Part shown: positions 25,640-33,407 of the stretch, piece by piece | Layout of the letters: the number at the start of each line of letters is the position of its first letter | Position numbering within the stretch: the stretch's first letter is position 1 | Assembly (NCBI GenBank): GCA_030690545.1 | Contig: JAUYGN010000094.1 | Location: 48,974 to 112,973 of the forward strand | Length of the DNA stretch: 64,000 bases | Direction of reading: 5' to 3' | Source of the DNA: Solirubrobacteraceae bacterium | GTDB taxonomy: Bacteria; Actinomycetota; Thermoleophilia; Solirubrobacterales; Solirubrobacteraceae | Notes under the pieces: model-generated | What the model was told of the DNA's origin: nothing | What the model saw: the letters and a program-made list of their open reading frames with translations, nothing else | Database searches by the model: none | Program-made: the position numbers and the translations under genes

Positions 25640-25934
25640 TCGCGGCGAGCGCTGCGAACGCGCGTAGGCGCTGAACGCCGCGAAGAACGAGAAGAACCAC
25701 TGGAAGCCCGAGGAGCGGGTCGCAAAGTTCGTCTCGACGTCGCCGTGGCGTGCGTCGCGGAGCTCGATCTTCAGAAACCGATGGCGGATCGGCTCGCCGT
25801 CGTGGGGCGAAGTAGGACCGTCGTCTTACCCGACTCGTTCTTGCCGATCAGGCCCGTGACATCGGGCTCGATCTTGAGCGTCTGGGCGAGACGATGTTGC
25901 GGAACCGTTGGAGCGTTACCTCTACAAGTCGCAT
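25640..25934 (-). pseudogene. Remnant of an OLD-family AAA ATPase
   Basis: Reading the minus strand in two frames gives the start of an OLD-type ATP-binding nuclease: MRLVEVTLQRFRNIV, then after a shift IEPDVTGLIGKNESGKTTVL (Walker A), then after a deletion DARHGDVETNFATRSSGFQW followed by FFSFFAAFSAY. These segments belong in that order in the family, but frameshifts, an internal stop and loss of several hundred residues leave no functional protein. It is therefore a decayed defence-type gene within the island. Confidence 0.75.
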
Positions 25935-25984
25935 GCGAACAAGCTAATCGGACGACGGGCGGTCCCCGACGAAACCGGGGTCAG

Positions 25985-26003
25985 CCCCCGCTCTTTGCGG
26001 GGG
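25985..26003. terminator. CCCCCGC/GCGGGGG hairpin
   Basis: A 7-bp perfect GC stem (25985-25991 with 25997-26003) around TCTTT, in the non-coding stretch upstream of the OLD remnant. It could be an old terminator or a recombination relic. Confidence 0.4.
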
Positions 26004-26480
26004 TTCGCGCGAGCTAACGCGTTCGCATCTATGCGTGGGCTCTAGCGGCGCCCTCTCATCGCGTATTCGACACTCTCGCCGGCGCGCCAAGGCGCTTCCC
26101 TATCTCGTCCAATGCAGCAGCGCACGCGCCGTGCCCGGCGCTTGGGACAATTGCGACATGAAACCGCTTTGCCGAGAACCCCGACGCACTATCCGTCGTA
26201 ACGAACAGGCAGGCGCCGAAGGTGCTTCATCTGCCCGAGTGCAGTCATAACTCGATGCCACAAACGCAGACGCAGCCCGCGACCGCCGAAGAGCGCAGGC
26301 GACATCGGGACTGGACGAGCTGCCGCCGGCCGTACCGCGTCGCGAATCGCGAGGCCATACGGGTCGGCCTCGGCCAGCGGCCAGCGGCCAGCGGCCAGCG
26401 GCCCCGAAGCATTGTTGACGCCTCCCGTGTTCGTCCAAAGCGGGGAGCGCGCGCGGCATGCTCGGGTTCGGGTTCGACTG
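26004..26480. other. Gene-poor stretch of the island
   Basis: No credible protein is seen here on either strand. The only structure is the short tandem repeat at 26372-26399; the remaining sequence is less GC-biased than the flanking chromosome and looks like decayed insert DNA downstream of the Ntn-hydrolase candidate. Confidence 0.4.
26372..26399 (+). repeat. Four tandem copies of GGCCAGC
   Basis: Four exact 7-bp units occupy 26372-26399, with a degenerate fifth beginning GGCC. It lies downstream of the Ntn-hydrolase candidate's stop codon. Short tandem arrays of this sort arise by replication slippage and can vary between strains; no role is claimed. Confidence 0.85.
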
Positions 26481-27317
26481 TCATCTAGTGCGGATCGGAG
26501 GACGCGAGGCGTACGCACCGGCAGACAGCACGTACCTGCTCAGGTCGATCAGTCGTCCGTTGGACGCGACCTCCTGCGCCGCTCTGGCGTCGACCCGAGC
26601 CCCTCGAACAAAGACGTCATCGCTTCGTAGGGGATCGACGAATCCGTAGGCGCCGGTCGCGCCATGCATGTAAGCCTTCGCGAGTTGCAATCGCCCGCCG
26701 ACGGTCCTCCGATTGGCGTCTTCGCACGCGTTGTGAATCGTTGCCAGCGGCTCCATCTTCCAATCAGTCGACGACGGTGCCCTTCGCGAGCGGATCTGCC
26801 TCGCGACACCGCGCGCCCTCTTGACCTCATCGCCGATGAAGACGACCTCGCTCGAGTCGACCGGATCCACACGTCCGCGCCAACGGCGATCTGACGGGGT
26901 CCACTCGATGCGCAAGAGTATGTGGCTGGATTGTGTCAGCGAGTATCCGCCTACCAATACAGCGGTCCGCTCAGGCATTTGCGCCTCAGCATTTTGCTGG
27001 AAAGACGCGATCGCGGGGCTGGTCGACTCAGTGAGATGGCGCTGAACCGATGCCATTGCTCTGCGAAGAGCGTGCAGGACATCCACATCACGCCGCCGCA
27101 TAACATCGGATGCCGTGAAGACAGCGTCAAGGTGGCTCACAAGCATGGACGCGTACCGGTAATCGCCAGCCCACACCCCGGCTAAGTCCTCGCGCCCGAA
27201 CAGCACAACCTTTGTGACCCCTTCGATGGGTCCTGGCGTCGTGCGGGAGTCGCTGGCGAAACACAGAGGCCGATTCCCGTTGTCTTTACTCTCGATCCAC
27301 GCCGCGGCGAGCGTCAT
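26481..27317 (-). CDS. Proteasome/HslV-like Ntn hydrolase candidate
   Basis: The 278-residue protein begins MTLAAAWIE and continues FASDSRTTPGP, then KVVLFGREDLAGVWAGDYRY. This matches the order of proteasome beta subunits and HslV: Thr right after Met, an ASDSRxT-like loop holding the conserved Asp, a lysine about 35 residues in, and the AG-x-GD turn. It would be a threonine-dependent amidase or protease if Thr2 is exposed by methionine removal. The rest (to residue 278) is longer than HslV and unassigned. It stands alone in the island, oriented away from the defence genes. Activity is inferred. Confidence 0.6.
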   Translation of the reverse strand: MTLAAAWIESKDNGNRPLCFASDSRTTPGPIEGVTKVVLFGREDLAGVWAGDYRYASMLVSHLDAVFTASDVMRRRDVDVLHALRRAMASVQRHLTESTSPAIASFQQNAEAQMPERTAVLVGGYSLTQSSHILLRIEWTPSDRRWRGRVDPVDSSEVVFIGDEVKRARGVARQIRSRRAPSSTDWKMEPLATIHNACEDANRRTVGGRLQLAKAYMHGATGAYGFVDPLRSDDVFVRGARVDARAAQEVASNGRLIDLSRYVLSAGAYASRPPIRTR

Positions 27318-27544
27318 GCCGCAAGCCTATTCACGGAGGGCGACGGGTCGAGAGCCGCCGGCGTCTCGACGTTAGGCCTACCACAACCCCGCCCAGTCGC
27401 CCTGCTGCCTTCCATGCGGACCAGCGTTAGTTCAGGCCGCTCCTTCTCGTCCGAAGCAGAAGTGAGCATGTCCCTGAAGTCCGTTGCGTGACTGACCGAA
27501 TGGAAAGCTTGTACAAAGCGCAGGGACCGCCGAGAATCGCCGCG

Positions 27545-28198
27545 ATGTCCGACAACCTCCACCGCGCCAGTCGCGAGCAGAACTTCGTCCGGTTGCTGTT
27601 CGTGCTCGATCGCGCGGGGGTCGTCCCGGCCGCGACCTCACCCGAGGGCGCCTACCGCCAGATGCGCGGTCAGACGCGTCTGCAGGCGCTGGACTTCTGG
27701 ATGCGCAACCCCGACTACCTCGCCGACGAGCTCATCAGCGACTACGAGGCCGACCCCAGCCGCACCTGGGCACTGGATGCCGCCCGCGGGATCCTCGGCT
27801 CGCGCGAGCCGGCGATTCGCCGCCTGCCGATGCTCAAGTGGCGCTTTGGCGCCTGGGAGCCGCTCGACGACACGCTGGCCATCATGACATCGCGCCGGCT
27901 GGTCACCCACCGCCCCGACGCCGGCCAGCAGCGCGTCCGCGAGCACCTCTACTGGCTCATGGACGCCGGCCACGACATCACCGAGCAGCTGCTGGCCGGA
28001 GACACCGGCGTCTTCGGCTGGTATGCCGACCGCGCCGACCTGGTGGCCCGGATCGCCGGCGACACCGGCGGCGAGGCGCTCAAGCATCGCCAATACGAAC
28101 ATCCCGAGTACAAGGCGACCAACCCCATGAAGCCGATCCGCAGCATCGAAGGCCGCGTCCGCGACCGCCTCGAAGCCCTCGAAGCGGCCGCCGCATGA
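27545..28198 (+). CDS. Five-gene system, gene A: small partner protein
   Basis: A 217-residue soluble protein. The segment GQTRLQALDFWMRNPDYLAD near residues 40-60 looks like a winged-helix or helical recognition unit, similar in style to the middle components of ABC-three-component conflict systems; that similarity is from memory and unproven. It has no signal peptide, membrane helix or nuclease motif. An upstream in-frame start at 27488 is less likely. Its stop overlaps the ATPase start (ATGA at 28195-28198), so A and B are made together. Confidence 0.75.
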   Translation: MSDNLHRASREQNFVRLLFVLDRAGVVPAATSPEGAYRQMRGQTRLQALDFWMRNPDYLADELISDYEADPSRTWALDAARGILGSREPAIRRLPMLKWRFGAWEPLDDTLAIMTSRRLVTHRPDAGQQRVREHLYWLMDAGHDITEQLLAGDTGVFGWYADRADLVARIAGDTGGEALKHRQYEHPEYKATNPMKPIRSIEGRVRDRLEALEAAAA

Positions 28199-30129
28199 CC
28201 GACTTCCTCGACGCCGTCACCGCCGCCGCCGAGTCCGACCGGGCCGCCGTCGCCGCGGTCCTCGACGAGGCCGGCGTCGTGCTGGCCCCGACCGCGCCGA
28301 CCCCTCACATCCTCGAGATCTCGCGTGTCTGCTTCTCGGGCACCAAGCATCTCGAGGGCCACGAGCCCGAGGACTTCGTCTATGACCGCTCGATGGGCCC
28401 GGGGCTGTGGGTGGTGGCCAGCAACCACAACTTGGCCGGCAAGAGCACGATCCTCAACGTCATCCGCTGGGCGTTGACCGGGCGGACCGGCCGGCTGCGC
28501 GACGACGTGCGCTCCTGGATCGCCGCCGTGACCGTCGAGGGCAGCATCGACGACCAGACCTTCGTCATCGACTTCACCGACGACGGCGCGCCGCGCGGCA
28601 CCCTCACCGACCACGGCCAGCCCGCCGGCACCTTCTCCGGCGACGACGAGTTCGAGGCGCTGACCGGCGCGTTCTTCTCCGACCGCCTCGGGCTGGACCC
28701 CACGCCGTTCTGGCAGCGGCGCGAGGGCGGCGACGAGAGCGAGGGCGATGCGCGGCGGCTGGGCTGGCAGGGCTACTTCCCCGCCCTGCACGTGCGCAGC
28801 GGCAGCGGCCCGCTGCTCGGCGAGCAGGTCCAGGGCGGCCAGGCCGGCACCCTGATGCAGGTGTTCCTGGGCCTGCCGTGGGCGCTGACCGCCGCGACCG
28901 CCCGCGTCGGCCGGCGCGTCGTCCAGCGCGACCTCAACGCCATGCGCCGCCGCGCCCGCGACGACCGCCAGGCCCGTGAGGCCGCCCGCGAGCCGCTGCG
29001 CAACCAGCTCGATACCGCCCGCGCCCGGCTGGCCGCCCTCGAGGCCCAAGGTGCAGCCCCCACCCCGGCGGAGATCGACCAGCGGATGAGCCGCTACAAC
29101 ACCGCCGCCACCGCCCTGTCGGCTGTTCAGGACGAGGTCCGCGCCGCGCGCGCGACGCTGAGCCTGACCACCGACGCCGTCGACGCCGCCACCCGCCGGC
29201 ACCTCGCGTTGAAGGAGACCGCGGTCATCCGGCCGCTGCTGGGCCGCATCGCCCCGACCGAGTGCCCGCGCTGCACCCACCACCTCGAAGACGTCAAGGA
29301 GCACCGCGAGGCCGAGGACCACTGCTTCGTCTGCGACGCACCCCTCCAGGACGTCGTCGAGGACGAGGCCGAGGTCGCCGAGGCCGAGCAGGAGCTCGCC
29401 GACGCCCAGGCCGCCCACGCCATCGCCACCGCCGAGCTCGACGCCGCCGCCGCGCGCGAGGCCGAGCTGCAGATCGAGCACGACACCGCCCGCGCCGCCG
29501 TCGCGCAGATCGACACGCAGGCGCCGGCGATCGCCGAGCGCGCCGAGGTCGTCCAGCAGATCGCCGTGGCCGAGGCGCTGCTCGAGCAGGGCACCCAGCT
29601 CGACGCCACCGACGACGCGCATGACGACCTGGCCCTCCGCGAGAAGATCCTCGGCGTCGCCCAGGGCGAAGCCGAGAACCGCCGCGCCGAGGCGGCCCGC
29701 GACTTCCTGCAGCGGCTCGGCAGCGAGGTCGTCGACCTCGGCAAGCGCTTCGGGATGCCCAACCTCGAGGCCGCCGATCCCAAGCTCGGCGCGACGATGA
29801 AGCTGACTATCGGCGGAGCCGAGAGCAACTTCGGCTCGCTGACCCCCGGTGAGCAGCTGCGGGTGCGAATCGCCACTCTGATCGGCCTGCTGCGCATCGG
29901 CGTCGACCTGGGCATCGGCCGCTTCCCCGGCCTGCTGCTGATCGACTCGCCCGGCAGCGAGGAGATGGTCGAGGTCGACGCCGCCGAGATCCTCGCCGAG
30001 ATCACCGCGATCGCCGCAGAACAGGATCACCTGCAGGTTATCGTCGCCACCGCCCGGCCCGAGCTCATCGGCGATCTCGCCGGCGGCGACCGATTCATCG
30101 GCGGCGCCGACCTCGGCATGGTCTTCTAG
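28195..30129 (+). CDS. Five-gene system, gene B: Rad50/SMC-like ATPase with zinc-ribbon insert
   Basis: The 644-residue protein has an ABC/SMC head split by a central insert. Walker A reads SNHNLAGKST (76-85), where the first glycine of the usual motif is replaced. The ABC signature region is LTPGEQLRVRIA near 549-560, and Walker B is LLLIDSP with Asp584. Between two coiled-coil arms (about 245-340 and 385-500) lies a four-cysteine site: Cys357 and Cys360 in CPRC, then Cys377 and Cys380 in CFVC. This would bind zinc within one chain, unlike the single CxxC hook of Rad50. It should sense or hold DNA ends and drive the effectors. ATG start overlaps gene A. Confidence 0.88.
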   Translation: MTDFLDAVTAAAESDRAAVAAVLDEAGVVLAPTAPTPHILEISRVCFSGTKHLEGHEPEDFVYDRSMGPGLWVVASNHNLAGKSTILNVIRWALTGRTGRLRDDVRSWIAAVTVEGSIDDQTFVIDFTDDGAPRGTLTDHGQPAGTFSGDDEFEALTGAFFSDRLGLDPTPFWQRREGGDESEGDARRLGWQGYFPALHVRSGSGPLLGEQVQGGQAGTLMQVFLGLPWALTAATARVGRRVVQRDLNAMRRRARDDRQAREAAREPLRNQLDTARARLAALEAQGAAPTPAEIDQRMSRYNTAATALSAVQDEVRAARATLSLTTDAVDAATRRHLALKETAVIRPLLGRIAPTECPRCTHHLEDVKEHREAEDHCFVCDAPLQDVVEDEAEVAEAEQELADAQAAHAIATAELDAAAAREAELQIEHDTARAAVAQIDTQAPAIAERAEVVQQIAVAEALLEQGTQLDATDDAHDDLALREKILGVAQGEAENRRAEAARDFLQRLGSEVVDLGKRFGMPNLEAADPKLGATMKLTIGGAESNFGSLTPGEQLRVRIATLIGLLRIGVDLGIGRFPGLLLIDSPGSEEMVEVDAAEILAEITAIAAEQDHLQVIVATARPELIGDLAGGDRFIGGADLGMVF

Positions 30130-31415
30130 TGCTCGGCGACGCGCTGCAGGGACTCGGCGTCACCGACGCGCCGCCCACGTGGGAGCAGCTCACCGCCGGC
30201 GAGACCGACGTCCTCGATCAGCTCGAGACCGTCGGCGCCGAGCACGTCGCCGTGCTCGTCGAGATCCTCGCCGCCTCCCTGCCCGACCTCGACCCGGCGA
30301 CCCGCAGCGCCGTCACCGAACGGCTGGCCGGCCGGCTCGGCGACCTCGACGACCCCGTCACCTACGCCACCGCCACCGAACGGCTGACGCACGCTGCGCT
30401 CGCCCCTCGCGACGGCGGCGGCACCGGCCGGCTCCACGACGTCCTGCTCGAACACCTCGACGCCTACGCCCGAGACCCCGGCGGCGCGGCGCCCGGCGCC
30501 GACACCCGCGCCCGGTTCGCGCTCGGCGCCCTCACCGACCTGATCTGCGCCGAGGCCGCCGCCCCCTACCGGCTGCAGGCCGCCCTCGACGCGCTCGCCG
30601 GACAGCTGCCCGCTGCGATTGCCGCACCCGCGGCGCGCGCCGCCGGCCGCCTGGCCGAGCAGCATCACGACCCGCTCTACGCGCGCGTGATCGAAGCGGC
30701 GCTCGCCGAACCCGACGCGACCTCCGACGCCAGCCTCGAGCTCGGCCACGCCCAGCTGCGCGCCGCCGCCACGGGCATCGACGTCGACGCACGGCTGGCC
30801 GCCGCCCGGACCCACTACCTCGAGGCGATCGCCGCCGACGAAAACCGCCCTGACGCCGTCGCGTTCCGAGCGGCGATCGACCTGCTGTCGCTGTTCGCCG
30901 CCGGCGCCGGCCCCGACGACCTCGACGCGGTCGCCGAGGAGATGCACGCGGCGGCCCGCGAGCTGCGCCTCTACAGCATCGACGATGCCCCGTCGCGCAC
31001 GCTGGCCCAGATCGGCGGCTGGCTGGAGTTCGCCTCCCGGATCCGCAGCGCGGCGTCGGTCCTGGAGCTGCGCGACCTGCTCGACCTGGGTGGTGCGCTC
31101 AGCGCGCTACTCGACCTCTACGCTGACGCACGGACCCGCATGCTGGGCGACGGCGGCGACGGGATCGCCACGCTGATCCGCCCGCGGATCGAGCAATGGT
31201 TCGCCGACAGCCCGGTGTCTCGCGCTGCACTCGAGCAGCTCGCCGCGGGCCTGCCCGAAGCCAGCCCGATGGCCGACGCCGCGCAGCGGCTACTGGCGGT
31301 GGCGGTCGACGACCCGGGAAAAGCACGGAGGTCCCGGTGCCGCCCGGCCTCGCCGGGATGCTCCACGCTGCCCGCCTCGAGACCACCGATCCCGCACAGG
31401 CGACCGCGGCGCTGA
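30129..31415 (+). CDS. Five-gene system, gene C: alpha-helical protein
   Basis: A 428-residue, strongly helical protein with Ala/Leu/Asp-rich sequence and no recognised domain. Its GTG at 30129-30131 shares one base with the TAG stop of gene B, indicating coupled translation. The last 30 residues (ARRSRCRPASPGCSTLP and onward) are basic and odd, because the frame there overlaps the start of the nuclease gene. It may be a scaffold or regulator linking ATPase and nuclease. A slippery-like GGGAAAA at 31316-31322 raises the possibility that part of the product is fused to gene D. Confidence 0.7.
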   Translation: MLGDALQGLGVTDAPPTWEQLTAGETDVLDQLETVGAEHVAVLVEILAASLPDLDPATRSAVTERLAGRLGDLDDPVTYATATERLTHAALAPRDGGGTGRLHDVLLEHLDAYARDPGGAAPGADTRARFALGALTDLICAEAAAPYRLQAALDALAGQLPAAIAAPAARAAGRLAEQHHDPLYARVIEAALAEPDATSDASLELGHAQLRAAATGIDVDARLAAARTHYLEAIAADENRPDAVAFRAAIDLLSLFAAGAGPDDLDAVAEEMHAAARELRLYSIDDAPSRTLAQIGGWLEFASRIRSAASVLELRDLLDLGGALSALLDLYADARTRMLGDGGDGIATLIRPRIEQWFADSPVSRAALEQLAAGLPEASPMADAAQRLLAVAVDDPGKARRSRCRPASPGCSTLPASRPPIPHRRPRR

Positions 31416-32038
31416 ACGAACTCGAAGCTCGGCTCGGCGACCGCGGCGCGCCGACCCCGATGGTGCGCCTCGTCGAGGAGCAGATCATCGCCGAGCTCGA
31501 CGAGCACGACGACTTCACCGGCCGCGTCGCCGAGGACGTCGCGACCGTCGTGCGGTCGGTGATCCGCTACGTGGGCTACCGCCTCGGCACCCCCGCCGAC
31601 TTCATGCGCGCCGACTTCGAAGGCGACCCGCTCGAGCAGCACCTCGCCGACGACTTCGAGCAGTGGCTCGGCGCCTCGCCGCTGCAGCGCGGCGTCGCGA
31701 CCATCGAGGTCCGTCACGTCGCCGGCGGCCGCGCCGACGTGCTCGTCGCCTTCGGCACTCACCGCCTCATCATCGAGCTCAAGCGCGAGAAGTCAGACGC
31801 CTCGCGGGACGCGCTCGAGACCCACTACGCCGGCCAGGCCGCCAGCTACCAGGCCACCGACTACCCCTTCGGCATCGTGCTGGTCCTCGACCTGACCAGC
31901 GAGCAGACCACGGCGCTGGCCCATCTGCGCGACCTCGTCTGGACCAGCGACACCGACATCGGCGCCGGGAGCACCCGGCCGCTGGTGTGGGCCGTCGTCC
32001 CCGGCCGGCGCGTCACGCCCTCGGCGCTGTCGCGATGA
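31337..32038 (+). CDS. Five-gene system, gene D: PD-(D/E)XK-type nuclease
   Basis: The 233-residue protein has a C-terminal restriction-endonuclease fold with the motif order Glu near 110 region, Asp134 in GRADVLV, then Glu147-Leu-Lys149 in LIIELKRE, followed by GQAASYQATDY. This D-x12-E-x-K pattern is the metal-dependent DNA-cutting core. GTG at 31337-31339 has a textbook GGAGG (31327-31331) 5 nt upstream, inside gene C, so independent initiation is well supported. In context it is a likely effector activated by the gene B ATPase. A fused C-D product through frameshifting is an alternative. Confidence 0.82.
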   Translation: MPPGLAGMLHAARLETTDPAQATAALNELEARLGDRGAPTPMVRLVEEQIIAELDEHDDFTGRVAEDVATVVRSVIRYVGYRLGTPADFMRADFEGDPLEQHLADDFEQWLGASPLQRGVATIEVRHVAGGRADVLVAFGTHRLIIELKREKSDASRDALETHYAGQAASYQATDYPFGIVLVLDLTSEQTTALAHLRDLVWTSDTDIGAGSTRPLVWAVVPGRRVTPSALSR

Positions 32039-32085
32039 GCGCGCTTCCGCGCTCACGCTGGGAGCTCCCGGGCGGCGGGCGATGA
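32035..32085 (+). CDS. 16-codon coupling ORF between nuclease and HEPN genes
   Basis: A tiny reading frame, MSALPRSRWELPGGGR, fills the gap between genes D and E exactly. Its ATG overlaps the stop of D and its stop overlaps the ATG of E, both as ATGA. Gene E has no strong ribosome site of its own, so ribosomes finishing D could reinitiate through this frame into E. Whether the peptide itself matters is unknown. Confidence 0.45.
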   Translation: MSALPRSRWELPGGGR

Positions 32086-32780
32086 GCCCGCGCTGGTCGG
32101 TCCAGCTCGCGGTCGACCCGTCCGAGAGCGGTCCTCTCAGCGGCGTGATGAGCATCGCGCGGGTGGCGGAGATGCGTGGCATGAGCGTCGCCGGCCCCTC
32201 GCCCGCCGATCCAGACGGGGCCGACACCGTCACCTTCGAGCTCGAGACGCCCGAGGCCAAGGACGCCAGGCTGCTCGCCCAGCACCTGATCGAGAAGATG
32301 CGCGTCGCCGCCGGCCTGCCGCGACTGCGCGAGCCCACCCCGGTGGTGTGGGTGGCGCCGATGTCCGAAGGCTGGGCCAGCAGCCAGCGCTTCCTGTCCA
32401 CCGCCCGCGAGCTGCTCGACAGCGAGCACTACGAGATGGCCGTGCTCGCCGCCCAGGTCCATCTCGAGCTGCAGGTCGGCATCCTCGTCCGTCAGGCCGT
32501 CGCCGCCTCGGGCTCGACCGCGATCGCCAAGCAGACCGAAGGCCAGCGCGGCTGGGCGCCCCACGACCGGTTGGGCCGACCGGTCATCGAGGCACTGCTC
32601 AGCGTCGACGTCACCGAGTTCCCCGACTGGCCGGAGTACCGCGCCCACATCAGTCGCCGCAATGCGATCGCCCACGCCGGCCAGCCGGTGGAGGAAGAGG
32701 ACGCGAAGGCGTCGCTCGGGGTAGTTACAAATCTCTGGCTATGGCTCAACGCGGCCGCGATGGGCCCGGATCGGCCATAA
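32082..32780 (+). CDS. Five-gene system, gene E: HEPN-motif protein
   Basis: A 232-residue protein with a C-terminal helical domain that starts near residue 100 (SQRFLSTARELLDSEHYEMA) and ends with RRNAIAHAGQPVEEEDA. The R-x4-H element, Arg193 to His198, is the catalytic signature of HEPN ribonucleases common in toxins and abortive-infection systems. The N-terminal 90 residues are unassigned. It is the last gene of the five-gene set and could cut RNA to shut down an infected cell; this is inference from the motif. Confidence 0.72.
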   Translation: MSPRWSVQLAVDPSESGPLSGVMSIARVAEMRGMSVAGPSPADPDGADTVTFELETPEAKDARLLAQHLIEKMRVAAGLPRLREPTPVVWVAPMSEGWASSQRFLSTARELLDSEHYEMAVLAAQVHLELQVGILVRQAVAASGSTAIAKQTEGQRGWAPHDRLGRPVIEALLSVDVTEFPDWPEYRAHISRRNAIAHAGQPVEEEDAKASLGVVTNLWLWLNAAAMGPDRP

Positions 32781-33407
32781 CTGCGCCGGATCCACAGTTC
32801 TGGTTTCCATGCATGGGGGCAGCGCGGCGTCCAGACCGACAAGTTCGCGTGGACGGAGCGCTCTTGCCTCGATGGTCGGAGAGTCGCGGTTCCTCGAGCA
32901 GCGGACGCCTGGCCAGCTACGCCAGGCTGCTTCGCGCTGCGTGCGAGGCGCACTGTCGCGCAGAGCACGTTCGTCGCTTGCCGTGTCGGCTGACAGACCG
33001 CTAACACGCCCCTGACACGCGCGTTCCTTGAGCGCGATTTGTTGCGGAGTCGTGTGACTTTTCGACCCCTAAATCGACCTTCCTGTGGTGCCAGGCTCGC
33101 GACCACCGTGGTCGCAAGCGGGCTTCGATGGGTCTGAACACTTGCTCTTGCTCGAGGAATCCTGGTGGTCCGGTCGTTGGTGCGACGCGAGCTTGCGAGT
33201 TGGCCGGCGGGTGGCCGGTGGGCGCTCCCGCGTCGGCTCGTTGCCGTCGGTACCGGCAACAGGTAACCGGACAGCTCGGGCGACGGGCCGGGCGACCGGT
33301 GTGGCGAGCGTCCATGGACTGTCGGCCCCGCGTCTCGGATTTTGCCTGCGTATGGGCGGTTTCGGGGCGACTGGTTGGTTCCCCGACAAACGATGGAGGG
33401 TGTCTCC
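32781..33407. other. Long non-coding gap in the island
   Basis: About 630 bp between the HEPN gene and the replication-relaxation gene. No credible protein is seen. It includes a small hairpin (GTTGCCG at 33240-33246 with CGGCAAC at 33254-33260) and an AT-richer patch near 33040-33085. It probably contains the promoter of the replication-relaxation gene and may once have held the element's replication origin. Confidence 0.4.

Noticed and set aside
25595..26017. Plus-strand frame of 140 codons in the island
   Set aside because: It lies opposite the OLD ATPase remnant, whose family segments are visible on the minus strand.
27314..27562. Minus-strand frame of 82 codons coupled to the Ntn-hydrolase candidate
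   Set aside because: The ATGA overlap is attractive, but it also runs into gene A, the sequence has no pattern and no ribosome site is visible.
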